From positions 1-64,000 of the forward strand of contig JAOAPR010000155.1 of the NCBI GenBank assembly GCA_025463005.1: a stretch of DNA of 64,000 nt, read 5' to 3'. The DNA comes from Bryobacterales bacterium. GTDB taxonomy: Bacteria; Acidobacteriota; Terriglobia; Bryobacterales; Bryobacteraceae. The translations under genes were made by a program, and so were the position numbers. The notes beneath the pieces are model-generated. The model made no database searches, had not been told where the DNA came from, and saw only the letters and a list, made by a program, of their open reading frames with translations. This document shows positions 1 to 8,190 of the stretch, in pieces; within the stretch, counting starts at the first letter, position 1, and each line of letters begins with the position of its first letter.

Positions 1-135
1 TTCGTGCCGCTCGATGACCAGAAATTTCAGGCCGTTAGCGAGCGTGAATTCGGTGACTTTCTTTTCGAATTCCTGGAGGCTCTGGGCGGCCAGGAGGCCG
101 GGAAGCATGGCGAAGAGGAGGAGACGGAACCGCAT
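1..135 (-). CDS. M16-family metallopeptidase, N-terminus only (runs off window)
   Basis: This partial gene is missing from the ORF track. The reverse complement gives 45 codons from an ATG at 133-135. They encode a hydrophobic signal peptide (MRFRLLLFAMLPGLLAAQ) followed by TEFTLANGLKFLVIERHE. The phrase 'LANGLKFLVIERHE' matches the first beta-strand of insulinase/processing-peptidase (M16) proteins, where F-x-L-x-N-G-L is typical. The zinc-binding HxxEH motif would lie beyond the window edge and cannot be checked. It is likely an exported or periplasmic zinc peptidase. It lies downstream of frr in the same direction, separated by about 180 bp that include a perfect palindrome. Confidence 0.7.
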   Translation of the reverse strand, partial: MRFRLLLFAMLPGLLAAQSLQEFEKKVTEFTLANGLKFLVIERHE

Positions 136-298
136 GTATTCAGGGTATCAAGCCCGTCAGGGTTCTCTTCGATTTATTGCCGGATTCGATTTAGGGCTTT
201 GCCAAGCGGATGATGTGCTCCCAATAGTTGCGTCGCCAGATTGCTTTCCCGAGCCGTTTGGTTACCGCGACCTTGAAGGCGCCGATCACAACCGAGAT

Positions 299-318
299 GG
301 GTCGGGCATGCCCGACCC
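299..318. repeat. 20-bp perfect palindrome downstream of frr
   Basis: GGGTCGGGCATGCCCGACCC is self-complementary over all 20 bases and abuts the frr stop codon. Related palindromes with the same GGGC/GCCC core occur between rpsB and tsf. It could fold as an mRNA 3' end or processing hairpin, or be a REP-like dispersed repeat. No T tract follows it on the minus strand, so it is not a canonical intrinsic terminator. Confidence 0.6.
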
Positions 319-927
319 CTACCGCAATTCCAGGATTTCCTTCTCTTTGGCCTTCGACGCCAGGTCCACCTTGCCGATGTAGCCGTCGGTCATCTTCTGG
401 ATATCTTCCAACGCCCGGCGTTCTTCGTCCTCACTGATGGCTTTGTCCTTGAGCAGCTTCTTCAACTGCTCGTTGGCGTCGCGGCGGACGTTGCGCAGCG
501 CTACTCGATGCTCCTCGGCCACGTGATGCAGGCGCTTGACGATTTCCTTGCGCCGTTCCTCGGTGAGCGGAGGAATCGGAACGCGGATCATCTTCCCGTC
601 GTTAGCCGGATTCAAGCCCAGGTCGGATACCCTGATGGCCTTCTCGATGGCGCCGATCTGCGACACATCCCACGGCGTGATAGTGATCAGCGTGGGCTCG
701 GGCACGTGCAGGTTGGCAACCTGGTTTATCGGTGTCGGCGAGCCGTAGTAGTCCACTCGAATGTTGTCGAATACGCTGACAGAGGCGCGCCCTGTCCGGA
801 TGCTCGCAATGGTATGCTGCATATCGCCGATGGATTTGTCCATGCGCGTCTTGGCGCTGTTCTCTACATCCTTGACGCTCTTGAAATTTTGAGCCGCAGC
901 AGCGGCGGCAGGTTGTTCTGGCTTCAT
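319..927 (-). CDS. frr: Ribosome recycling factor
   Basis: RRF acts with EF-G to split post-termination ribosomes in the cytoplasm. The 202-residue product carries the family core: [24 protein letters not shown] near the N-terminus, [19 protein letters not shown] in the middle and a C-terminal helix. It is about 17 residues longer than the usual 185 because of an Ala/Pro/Gln-rich start ([13 protein letters not shown]). The start is supported by an ATGA overlap with the pyrH stop, which implies translational coupling. It is the last gene of the rplM-rpsI-rpsB-tsf-pyrH-frr run. Confidence 0.97.
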   Translation of the reverse strand: MKPEQPAAAAAAQNFKSVKDVENSAKTRMDKSIGDMQHTIASIRTGRASVSVFDNIRVDYYGSPTPINQVANLHVPEPTLITITPWDVSQIGAIEKAIRVSDLGLNPANDGKMIRVPIPPLTEERRKEIVKRLHHVAEEHRVALRNVRRDANEQLKKLLKDKAISEDEERRALEDIQKMTDGYIGKVDLASKAKEKEILELR

Positions 928-1637
928 AGTGAGTGAATTAAGGTGCCGACGGGCTCGCCCATCGCCATACGCATTATATTGCCCCGGACGTTCAAATTGA
1001 AAACCGCAATCGGCATATGATTATCGCGGCACATGGCCACGGCCGAAGCGTCCATCACGCGCAGGTTGCGCGACAGCACGTCGGAATAGCCGATTTCTGA
1101 AAAACGTACGGCATCCGTGTGTTTTAAGGGGTCTTTGTCGTAGACCCCGTCCACGCGGGTGGCTTTAGCCACGATCTCGGCATGGATTTCCAAGCCGCGA
1201 AGGGTGGCGGCCGTATCGGTCGAAAAGTAGGGATTAGAGGTGCCTGCGGCAAAGATCACCAGCCGGCCCTTTTCGAGATGCCGGATAGCCCGCCGGCGAA
1301 TATGCGGCTCAGCTACCGCGCGCATCTCGATGGCGGTCATCACGCGCGTCGGAGCGCCGGCTTTCTCCAGGGCGTCCTGCAGCGCCAGGGCGTTAATCAC
1401 CGTCGCGAGCATCCCCATGTGATCGGCGGTCACGCGCTCCATATTCTGGGCCGCCGCCGCCACACCGCGAAAGAAGTTTCCACCGCCCACCACCAGCCCG
1501 ATCTGAACGCCGGCCTGCGCAACCTCCGCGACCTCGGTGGCGAGGGCTTTCACGCGTTCGGGGTCGATACCAAAGGAGCCGTCCCCGGCCAGGACCTCAC
1601 CGCTGATCTTCAGAAGGATGCGACGGTACTTGGGCAC
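924..1637 (-). CDS. pyrH: UMP kinase
   Basis: This cytoplasmic enzyme phosphorylates UMP to UDP using ATP and belongs to the amino-acid-kinase fold. The 237-residue length is normal for bacterial PyrH. The N-terminal LLKISGEVL nucleotide-binding strand, the [10 protein letters not shown] loop, the [10 protein letters not shown] stretch and the [16 protein letters not shown] segment are all present and typical. It sits between tsf (18 bp upstream) and frr (4-bp overlap), the order common in many phyla. Nothing is degraded. Confidence 0.97.
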   Translation of the reverse strand: MPKYRRILLKISGEVLAGDGSFGIDPERVKALATEVAEVAQAGVQIGLVVGGGNFFRGVAAAAQNMERVTADHMGMLATVINALALQDALEKAGAPTRVMTAIEMRAVAEPHIRRRAIRHLEKGRLVIFAAGTSNPYFSTDTAATLRGLEIHAEIVAKATRVDGVYDKDPLKHTDAVRFSEIGYSDVLSRNLRVMDASAVAMCRDNHMPIAVFNLNVRGNIMRMAMGEPVGTLIHSL

Positions 1638-1655
1638 CTTGGGCCTTGAAAGGGC

Positions 1656-2285
1656 TTATTCGGCCGCGGCTTCGGATTGGTCGGCACCGGCGGCATCGCC
1701 TACCTTGAACCGCACGAAGCGCGACACGGAAATATTCTCGCCGAGCTTGGCGATCTTCGATTTGATCAGATCGGCGACGGAGGTAGTGTTTTCCTTGATG
1801 AAGGGCTGCTCGTACAGGCACACCTCTTCGTAGAACTTATTCATCCGGCCCTCGACGATCTTGTCGACCATCTTCTCGGGCTTGCCTTCGCCGAGCGCGC
1901 GGGCGCGATGAATGTCCTTCTCTTTGTCGAGCGCCGTCTGGGTGACGTCCTCTTTGCGAATAAACTGCGGATCGGCAGCGGCCACCTGCATGGCCAGATC
2001 GTGGACCAGCTCCTGAAAATCCTCGGTGCGCGCGACGAAATCCGACTCGCAGTTGACCTCGATCAGCACTCCCAACTGCGATCCAGGATGAATGTAGCTC
2101 GAGATCACGCCCTGCTTGGTGGAACGCGCGGATTTCTTGGCCGCGGAAGCAATCCCCTTCTTCCGCAGCACTACCTCGGCTTCGCCCAAGTCGCCCTTGG
2201 TGTCCGTCAAAGCAGCCTTACACTCCATCATTCCAGCCCCGGTTCGATCGCGGAGCTGTTTCACCAACTGTGCACTGATCTCCAT
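1656..2285 (-). CDS. tsf: Translation elongation factor Ts
   Basis: EF-Ts is the guanine-nucleotide exchange factor that regenerates EF-Tu-GTP. The N-terminus MEISAQLVKQLRDRTGAGMMECKAAL is the classical UBA-like domain with the EF-Tu contact region, followed by the SYIHPGSQLGVLIEVNCESDFVAR core. At 209 residues it is the compact form, shorter than the roughly 283 residues of E. coli and closer to Thermus-type proteins. It ends in an Ala/Glu-rich tail. The ATG at 2283-2285 is preceded on the minus strand by an AGGAAACC-type ribosome binding site. It is separated from rpsB by an 80-bp gap holding two palindromes. Confidence 0.97.
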   Translation of the reverse strand: MEISAQLVKQLRDRTGAGMMECKAALTDTKGDLGEAEVVLRKKGIASAAKKSARSTKQGVISSYIHPGSQLGVLIEVNCESDFVARTEDFQELVHDLAMQVAAADPQFIRKEDVTQTALDKEKDIHRARALGEGKPEKMVDKIVEGRMNKFYEEVCLYEQPFIKENTTSVADLIKSKIAKLGENISVSRFVRFKVGDAAGADQSEAAAE

Positions 2286-2304
2286 GGTTTCCTCTTATGA
2301 GATA

Positions 2305-2357
2305 GGGCGAGGCATGCCTCGCCCCTACATTGATCGTAGCCGTCGGGCAGGCCCGAC
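2305..2357. repeat. Two adjacent GC-rich palindromes between rpsB and tsf
   Basis: Positions 2305-2324 read GGGCGAGGCATGCCTCGCCC, a perfect 20-bp palindrome. Positions 2342-2357 hold GTCGGGC-AG-GCCCGAC, a 7-bp stem. Both resemble the 299-318 palindrome (shared GGCATGCC or GTCGGGC/GCCCGAC cores). They lie inside an operon, so they are more likely REP-like repeats or mRNA processing/attenuation hairpins than full terminators. Confidence 0.55.
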
Positions 2358-2365
2358 CCTAACTG

Positions 2366-3268
2366 TTACTGCTTTCCGCTCGACGCTTCGTCGGCGACGG
2401 CTTCCGATACCGGGCCCTTGCGCGGCAGCGAATTGGACGGCAGATCCTCATCCGGCATGCTCTCCGACATGAGCTGCTCGGAATATTTGGGATCGACGTA
2501 CTGCGAATACTCCGGCATTTCTTCGACCGGAGTTTCGTCTCCACCGCTCTCGACGATCTTCTCGGCGGCGAAATCCTGCTCGCTGGCAAGTTGCCGGCCT
2601 TCGACTACCGCGTCGGCGATCTTGTTTGTGAACAGCCGGATTGCGCGCAGAGCGTCGTCGTTGCCCGGGATGACGTAATCCACTTTGTCCGGATCGCAGT
2701 TGGTATCGACCACGGCCACCACCGGGATGCCCAGCTTGCGGGCTTCTTCCACCGCGATCGCCTCTTTGTTCGAGTCGATCACGAACAGCAGATCCGGCAG
2801 GCCATTCATGTCTTTGATGCCGGCCAGGTTCTGGTTCAGGTGCTTGCGCTCCCGCTCCAGCCGCACAATTTCCTTCTTGGCGCGGCCGCCCCAATCCCCT
2901 TCGGTGGCCATCGTATCCAGTTCCTTCAAGCGTTTGATGGATTTCTGGACGGTGGTCATGTTGGTCAGTAGTCCGCCCAGCCAGCGCTGGTTCACGTAAA
3001 ACTGGGAGCAACGAACAGCTTCTTCGGCTACGGCTTCCTGCGCTTGGCGCTTGGTGCCCACGAACAGAACGATCTTGCCTTGGGCCGCCATTTCGCCCAC
3101 GTACCGCATGGCGTCCTTGAACAGTTTCAGCGTTTTCTGCAGGTCAACGATGTAAATGCCATTGCGTTCGCCAAAGATGTATTCTTTCATCTTTGGATTC
3201 CAGCGCTTGGTCTGGTGCCCGAAATGAACGCCTGCTTCGAGCAATTCCTTCATGCTAATCGACGGCAA
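2366..3268 (-). CDS. rpsB: 30S ribosomal protein S2
   Basis: S2 is a structural protein of the small ribosomal subunit. The start [43 protein letters not shown]-like segment and the [11 protein letters not shown] block are diagnostic. The product is 300 residues, about 60 longer than E. coli S2. The extension is a C-terminal acidic and low-complexity tail from about residue 232 ([20 protein letters not shown] onward). Such tails vary within the family, so function should be unaffected. It precedes tsf, as in most bacteria. Confidence 0.97.
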   Translation of the reverse strand: MPSISMKELLEAGVHFGHQTKRWNPKMKEYIFGERNGIYIVDLQKTLKLFKDAMRYVGEMAAQGKIVLFVGTKRQAQEAVAEEAVRCSQFYVNQRWLGGLLTNMTTVQKSIKRLKELDTMATEGDWGGRAKKEIVRLERERKHLNQNLAGIKDMNGLPDLLFVIDSNKEAIAVEEARKLGIPVVAVVDTNCDPDKVDYVIPGNDDALRAIRLFTNKIADAVVEGRQLASEQDFAAEKIVESGGDETPVEEMPEYSQYVDPKYSEQLMSESMPDEDLPSNSLPRKGPVSEAVADEASSGKQ

Positions 3269-3418
3269 AATTCCTCCTTCTGCCTATTCCTGGAACCCGG
3301 GTCACGGTCCAAAGCGGGATTTGCGGCCCGGGGCTGCTGAACTACGGCCGGCCGCGAATGAACGCGAATAAACGCAAACAGAAGTTGGCGTTCACTGGCG
3401 ATGATATTGCGGCAATTA

Positions 3419-3811
3419 CTAGCGTTTCGAGAACTGGAATCGCTTGCGGGCGCCTTTTTGCCCGTACTTCTTGCGCTCATGCTGGCGCGCATCGCGCGTG
3501 AGCATGCCCAGTTCTTTCAGTTTCCCACGCAGCTCCGAGTTGAACTCGATCAGTGCGCGTGCGATTCCCAGCTTGGCGGCTCCGGCTTGCCCGGAAGGAC
3601 CGCCGCCAGCGGTGGTAATCAAAATATCGAATTTATCAGCCGTTTCGGTGGCCAGCAGAGGTTGGCGCACGATCGCGCGCGACGCCTCGCTCGGGAAATA
3701 GTGCTCGAATGCACGGCTGTTGACCGTAATCTCGCCCTTCCCAGCCCGCAAAAAGACCCTGGCGACCGCTCTCTTGCGGCGGCCGGTACCGAGATGTTGT
3801 ACAAATGCCAA
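3419..3811 (-). CDS. rpsI: 30S ribosomal protein S9
   Basis: The 130-residue product contains the [24 protein letters not shown] block and ends in [17 protein letters not shown]. This basic tail reaches the P-site tRNA, and its terminal Lys-Arg is conserved across bacteria. It follows rplM by 15 bp, the near-universal L13-S9 pair. About 150 bp separate it from rpsB, and I see no strong terminator there. Confidence 0.97.
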   Translation of the reverse strand: MAFVQHLGTGRRKRAVARVFLRAGKGEITVNSRAFEHYFPSEASRAIVRQPLLATETADKFDILITTAGGGPSGQAGAAKLGIARALIEFNSELRGKLKELGMLTRDARQHERKKYGQKGARKRFQFSKR

Positions 3812-3826
3812 TTTCGTCAGATCTCC

Positions 3827-4255
3827 TTACGATGCCAGCTGGACCGGCTTTTGCGCCTGGTGCGGATGCTTCGGCCCGGCGTACACCTGCAGCTTGCGAT
3901 ACATTTGCTTCCCCAACTTGCTCTTGGGGAGCATGCCCTGCACCGCTTCTTCGACCATGCGCGCCGGACGCGTCTGGCGCACCGTGCGTGCTTGCGTTTC
4001 CGTGAGGCCGCCCGGATATCCCGAATGGCGGCGATAAAGCTTTTGTTCTTCTTTGTTTCCAGTGAGCCGGACCTTGGCGGCGTTCACCACGATCACGTGG
4101 TCGCCCGTATCCAGGAACGGCGTGTAAGTGGGCTTATGTTTTCCCATGAGGATCCGGGCAGCCTTACTGGCGATCCGGCCCAGCACCGCGTCTTCGGCAT
4201 CGATCAAGTGCCATTGGCGCTCGATGCCTTCGAGCGATGGAATTGCGGTTTTCAT
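3827..4255 (-). CDS. rplM: 50S ribosomal protein L13
   Basis: This early-assembly large-subunit protein has 142 residues, the standard length. Diagnostic segments are WHLIDAEDAVLGRIASKAARIL, DTGDHVIVVNAAKVRLTGNK and the GMLPKSKLGKQMYRKLQVYAG block. It is the first gene of the ribosomal cluster. An AGGAGAAGG ribosome binding site lies just upstream, preceded by a promoter with an exact TTGACA -35 box. Confidence 0.97.
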   Translation of the reverse strand: MKTAIPSLEGIERQWHLIDAEDAVLGRIASKAARILMGKHKPTYTPFLDTGDHVIVVNAAKVRLTGNKEEQKLYRRHSGYPGGLTETQARTVRQTRPARMVEEAVQGMLPKSKLGKQMYRKLQVYAGPKHPHQAQKPVQLAS

Positions 4256-4294
4256 GAAGACAGACCTTCTCCTGCGAGTTCTAGAACCTTATTG

Positions 4295-4324
4295 AGCTTA
4301 GCGAAATCCGGCGGGGCGTGTCAA
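4295..4324 (-). promoter_or_regulatory. Candidate sigma70 promoter of the rplM operon
   Basis: On the minus strand an exact TTGACA (4319-4324) is followed after 17-18 bases by CTAAGC/TAAGCT at 4295-4301. The transcript would start about 35 nt before the rplM ribosome binding site. The -10 match is weak, so the position is approximate. Confidence 0.45.
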
Positions 4325-4331
4325 CGAGGGG

Positions 4332-4337
4332 TATAAT
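4332..4337 (+). promoter_or_regulatory. TATAAT -10 box seven bases before the methyltransferase start
   Basis: A perfect TATAAT ends 7 nt before the ATG at 4345, so transcription would begin at or next to the A of the start codon. I see no Shine-Dalgarno and no good -35 box. This is the arrangement expected for a leaderless mRNA. Confidence 0.45.
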
Positions 4338-4344
4338 CCTGATC

Positions 4345-5037
4345 ATGCAGCTGAAGTTACGGGTCCTCGCCGGGCTATTACTATTATGGCAGGCCAGCGC
4401 ATTCCAGGCCCCGGGCACGCATCCGGTCTCCGGGCGCAAAATCGCGGGGGTCATGGGAATGAACGGTGCCGACTGGCTGGTTCGCACTGAGCGCGAAGCT
4501 GAGGAACAGCCCGAAAAGGCCCTGGACGCCCTGAACCTGAAGCCCGGGATGGTCGTCGCTGACATCGGCGCGGGCGTCGGCTACATGAGTCTGCGCATGG
4601 CCCGGCGGGTGGGTCCGTCGGGCAAGGTGTACGCCAACGATCTGCAACCGGAAATGCTGGATCGGCTCAGGCAAAACGCCGCCAAAGCCGGTATCGGCAA
4701 CGTGGTGACCGTTTTGGGCGATGTCGCCGATCCCAAGCTGCCCGCGAACACGATGGACCTGGTGCTTCTGGTCGACGTGTATCACGAATTCTCGCAGCCC
4801 CAGCAGATGCTGCGGAAGATCCGCGAAACGCTCAAACCCGACGGACGATTGGTGCTTCTGGAATATCGTGCTGAGGATCCGAACGTCCCGATCATCGCCG
4901 AGCACAAGATGACGGTCGGGCAGGTCAAGACGGAGCTCGAAGCGGAAGGGTTTGTGCTGCAGCCGGTGATCGAGACGCTGCCGCGGCAGCATATTTTGAT
5001 CCTGATGAAGGCAGTCGCTAAGGCGGCCGCGCGCTAA
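4345..5037 (+). CDS. Exported class I SAM-dependent methyltransferase
   Basis: The 230-residue protein starts with a signal peptide (MQLKLRVLAGLLLLWQASAFQ). A Rossmann-type methyltransferase follows, with motif I VADIGAGVGYMSLRMA, an acidic strand end (YANDLQPEML) and DLVLLVDVYHEF as the post-motif region. The substrate cannot be read from the sequence. A signal peptide on an SAM-dependent enzyme is odd because SAM is cytoplasmic, though such proteins are common in Acidobacteria. The ORF track starts at a GTG at 4318. I prefer the ATG at 4345 because it begins the signal peptide and sits 7 nt after a TATAAT. It is divergent from rplM. Confidence 0.8.
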   Translation: MQLKLRVLAGLLLLWQASAFQAPGTHPVSGRKIAGVMGMNGADWLVRTEREAEEQPEKALDALNLKPGMVVADIGAGVGYMSLRMARRVGPSGKVYANDLQPEMLDRLRQNAAKAGIGNVVTVLGDVADPKLPANTMDLVLLVDVYHEFSQPQQMLRKIRETLKPDGRLVLLEYRAEDPNVPIIAEHKMTVGQVKTELEAEGFVLQPVIETLPRQHILILMKAVAKAAAR

Positions 5038-5045
5038 TTCGTGGC

Positions 5046-5091
5046 GCACGCACTCTGCGTGCCGTGTCGAGACTCTTCTCGACACTTTCTT
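5046..5091 (+). terminator. Double hairpin terminator after the methyltransferase
   Basis: GCACGCA-CTC-TGCGTGC (5046-5062) is followed immediately by GTGTCGAGA-CTCT-TCTCGACAC (5064-5085) and then TTTCTT. The second hairpin has a perfect 9-bp stem and a short T-rich run, giving a plausible intrinsic terminator. The tandem palindromes could also be a dispersed repeat used as a terminator. Confidence 0.6.
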
Positions 5092-5137
5092 AACACCCGT
5101 ATCCACCAAATCCGCCGAAGGGTAATATTTCGTAGGT

Positions 5138-5344
5138 TTACTTCAGCCGCTTCTCAGCCTCGATCACCAATTCATGCAGCCCGCCGCCCCCTTTGGCGAC
5201 GTATTCATGAAGCTGTTGCTTCATCCGCCGCTCCCAGAAGCTCTTGAGGTGATTCGTCACGTTGGCGACAGCTTCCTCATGTGGGTAAGCGGCGAAATTC
5301 AGGGCGATCTGGTTCGCCATGTGAACCATGTTGTGCGGATCCAT
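5138..5344 (-). CDS. fdsD: Formate dehydrogenase delta subunit
   Basis: This 68-residue protein lies 17 bp after fdsA. It matches the small delta subunit of soluble NAD-dependent formate dehydrogenases: MDPHNMVHMANQIALNFAAYP at the start, HLKSFWERRMKQQLHEYVAKGGGGLHELV in the middle. The family has no redox cofactor and is needed for assembly or stability of the molybdenum enzyme. No fdsC (FdhD-type sulfurtransferase) gene lies between fdsA and fdsD, although it does in Ralstonia and Rhodobacter. Confidence 0.9.
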   Translation of the reverse strand: MDPHNMVHMANQIALNFAAYPHEEAVANVTNHLKSFWERRMKQQLHEYVAKGGGGLHELVIEAEKRLK

Positions 5345-5361
5345 TTTTCTTCAGCTACCGC

Positions 5362-8190
5362 TTATTTGGCGATCTGGGTCGTGATGCGCCGGGTCTCGTG
5401 GTAGTGCTCCTGCCACGCCGACATCTTCTTGGCGAGCGCCACCTGGACCGCCGTCACTTTGTACTCGGGACAGCCGGTGGCCCAGTCGGCGAACTCCGTC
5501 GTCACGACGTTGGCGCCTGTGAACATGTGGTGGAACGTCGTGTACACCACGCCCGGCTGCATGCGTTCGGAAATGCGCGCCTTGAGCGTCGTATCGCCGG
5601 CGCGGCTGGTCAGTGATACCAGGTCGCCTTCGTTGATGCCGCGATTCTCGGCATCCAGCGGATGAATTTCAAGGATGTCTTCCGGATGCCAGACGTTATT
5701 CTCGGTCCGCGCGGTTTGCGCACCCACGTTGTACTGCGTCAGGATGCGGCCCGTGGTTAGGATCAGCGGGAAACGGCCCGTGGTGCGCTCGTCAGTAGGC
5801 ACGAATTCGGTGATGATGAACTTACCCTTGCCCCGCACAAACCCGCCGATGTGCATCACCGGCGTACCTTCGGGAGCCTTCTCATTGCAGGGCCATTGAA
5901 TGCTGCCCAGCTCATCGATCTTTTCGTAAGTCACGCCCGAGAAGGTCGGCGTCAGGCGCGCGATCTCGGCCATGATCTCGGACGGATGGTTGTAGTGCAT
6001 CGGGTAACCCATCGCGTTCGAAAGCGCCTGGGTGACCTCCCAGTCGCCCAGGCCCGCCATCGGGGCAACCGCCTTGCGCACGCGGCTGATGCGGCGCTCA
6101 GCGTTGGTGAACGTTCCGTCTTTTTCAAGGAAGGACGCGCCAGGGAAGAAGACGTGCGCGTACATCGCCGTCTCATTCAGGAACAAGTCCTGGACCACTA
6201 CGCACTCGATCGCAGAGAGGCCGGCCGTGATGTGCTGTGTATTCGGATCGGACTGAGCGATATCTTCGCCCTGGATATAGAGGCCTTTGAAAGTGCCTTC
6301 CATGGCGGCGTCAATCATGTTGTTGATGCGCAGACCGGGCTCGGACTGCAACGACACTCCCCACGCGCTTTCAAACAGGTGACGCGTGGAATCGTCGGAT
6401 ACGTGGCGGTAACCGGAATACTCGTGCGGGAACGAACCCATGTCGCACGACCCCTGCACATTGTTCTGGCCGCGCAGCGGATTCACGCCCACGCCCACCT
6501 TCCCGATGTTGCCGGTGGCCATGGCGAGATTTGCCATGCCCATGACCATGGTCGAGCCCTGGCTGTGTTCCGTGACACCAAGGCCGTAGTAGATGGCGCC
6601 ATTTCCGCCGGTTGCGTACAGTCGCGCCGCGCCGCGGACGTCGGCCGCCGGAACGCCCGTGAAGGCCTCCGTCGCTTCGGGTGAGTTGCGTTCTTCGGCC
6701 ACGAACTTGCGCCACAGTTCGAAGGCGGGTAGATCGCAGCGCTCGTGGATGTATTCCTCGGCCAGCAAACCTTCCGTTACGATGACATGCGCCAAGGCGT
6801 TGATCATGGCCACGTTGGTGCCGGGCTTAAGCGGCAGGTGGTATTCGGCCTGAACGTGCGGCGACTTCACCAGGTCAATCCTGCGCGGGTCCAAGATGAT
6901 TAACCGCGCGCCTTCGCGCAGGCGGCGCTTCATCTGCGAAGCGAACACCGGGTGTGCATCGGTGGGATTGGCGCCGATGATCATGATCACGTCGGCATGC
7001 TCCACCGAATCGAAATCCTGGGTTCCGGCGGAGGTGCCAAAGGTGGTTTTGAGGCCGTAGCCGGTGGGCGAATGGCACACCCGCGCGCAGGTGTCGGTGT
7101 TGTTGTTGCCGAACGCCGCGCGTACCAGCTTCTGCATCACATACGTTTCTTCGTTGGTGCACCGCGAAGAGGTAATGCCGCCGATCGAATCGCGGCCGTA
7201 CTTAGCCTGGATGCGCTTAAACTCGCTGGCGGTGTGATTGATAGCTTCTTCCCAGGTGACTTCCCGCCACGGATCGGTGATCTTGGCGCGGACCATCGGT
7301 TTGAGAATCCGGTCCTTGTGCGTAGCGTAGCCCCAGGAGAAGCGGCCTTTCACGCAGGAGTGGCCGTGATTCGCCTTGCCGTCCTTGTGCGGGACCATGC
7401 GCACCACTTCGCTGCCCTGCATTTCTGCCTTGAACGAGCAGCCCACGCCGCAATAAGCGCAGGTGGTGATGACGGTGTGCTCACCCTGCCCTTTCGCCAG
7501 AACACTTTTCTCAATGAGCGTGGCCGTAGGACACGCCTGCACACATGCCCCGCAGGACACGCATTCCGATTCCAGGAAGGGTTTGCCGCCGGCCGATACT
7601 GTGGATGCGAATCCCCGGCCGTCGATAGTCAGCGCGAAGGTGCCTTGCACTTCCTCGCAGGCGCGGACGCAGCGCGAGCACAGAATGCACTTGGCCGGCT
7701 CGAAGCTGAAATACGGGTTCGAATTGTCCTTGACGTTTTCTTTGAAATGATTCGCGCCGTCGTAACCGTAGCGGACTTCGCGCAGGCCGACCACGCCGGC
7801 CATATCCTGAAGCTCGCAGTTTCCGTTCGCTCCGCAGGTGAGGCAATCCAGCGGATGATCGGAAATGTACAGCTCCATCATTCCGCGGCGAAGCTTGGAA
7901 AGCTTGGAGGAAGAGGTTCGCACCTTCATGCCGGGTTCGGCAGGCAGGGTGCAAGAAGCAGGCGTGCCGCGACGGCCTTCGATCTCGACCAGGCATAAAC
8001 GACAGGACCCGAACGCTTCGACGCTATCGGTGGCACACAGCTTGGGAACCTGGACACCCGCGACTACCGCGGCCCGCATCACAGACGTGCCGGCGGGAAC
8101 AGTGACCGGCTTGCCGTCGATTTCGAGCGTTACTAGAGTCTCGGCGACTCGCGAGGGAGTCCCGTAATCGGTTTCGTGTATTAGCGCCAT
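5362..8190 (-). CDS. fdsA: NAD-type formate dehydrogenase alpha subunit (Mo/W-bis-MGD)
   Basis: This is the catalytic subunit oxidising formate to CO2; 942 residues. An N-terminal [2Fe-2S] ferredoxin domain has Cys52, 63, 66 and 80. A NuoG-like His/Cys cluster follows (H112, C116, C119, C125), then two 4Fe-4S ferredoxin motifs near 168-178 and 210-220. The molybdopterin domain carries its own cluster (C244, C247, C251, C279). The metal ligand is a cysteine in VCHSPT (about C372-H373), so this is the Cys and not the selenocysteine form. Electrons pass to FdsB/FdsG and NAD. It overlaps fdsB by 10 bp. Confidence 0.95.
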   Translation of the reverse strand: MALIHETDYGTPSRVAETLVTLEIDGKPVTVPAGTSVMRAAVVAGVQVPKLCATDSVEAFGSCRLCLVEIEGRRGTPASCTLPAEPGMKVRTSSSKLSKLRRGMMELYISDHPLDCLTCGANGNCELQDMAGVVGLREVRYGYDGANHFKENVKDNSNPYFSFEPAKCILCSRCVRACEEVQGTFALTIDGRGFASTVSAGGKPFLESECVSCGACVQACPTATLIEKSVLAKGQGEHTVITTCAYCGVGCSFKAEMQGSEVVRMVPHKDGKANHGHSCVKGRFSWGYATHKDRILKPMVRAKITDPWREVTWEEAINHTASEFKRIQAKYGRDSIGGITSSRCTNEETYVMQKLVRAAFGNNNTDTCARVCHSPTGYGLKTTFGTSAGTQDFDSVEHADVIMIIGANPTDAHPVFASQMKRRLREGARLIILDPRRIDLVKSPHVQAEYHLPLKPGTNVAMINALAHVIVTEGLLAEEYIHERCDLPAFELWRKFVAEERNSPEATEAFTGVPAADVRGAARLYATGGNGAIYYGLGVTEHSQGSTMVMGMANLAMATGNIGKVGVGVNPLRGQNNVQGSCDMGSFPHEYSGYRHVSDDSTRHLFESAWGVSLQSEPGLRINNMIDAAMEGTFKGLYIQGEDIAQSDPNTQHITAGLSAIECVVVQDLFLNETAMYAHVFFPGASFLEKDGTFTNAERRISRVRKAVAPMAGLGDWEVTQALSNAMGYPMHYNHPSEIMAEIARLTPTFSGVTYEKIDELGSIQWPCNEKAPEGTPVMHIGGFVRGKGKFIITEFVPTDERTTGRFPLILTTGRILTQYNVGAQTARTENNVWHPEDILEIHPLDAENRGINEGDLVSLTSRAGDTTLKARISERMQPGVVYTTFHHMFTGANVVTTEFADWATGCPEYKVTAVQVALAKKMSAWQEHYHETRRITTQIAK

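Noticed and set aside
6952-7998. Possible selenocysteine form of formate dehydrogenase
   Set aside because: The fdsA frame is open throughout and the metal-ligand position reads Cys (VCHSPT). No in-frame TGA or SECIS-like hairpin is needed.
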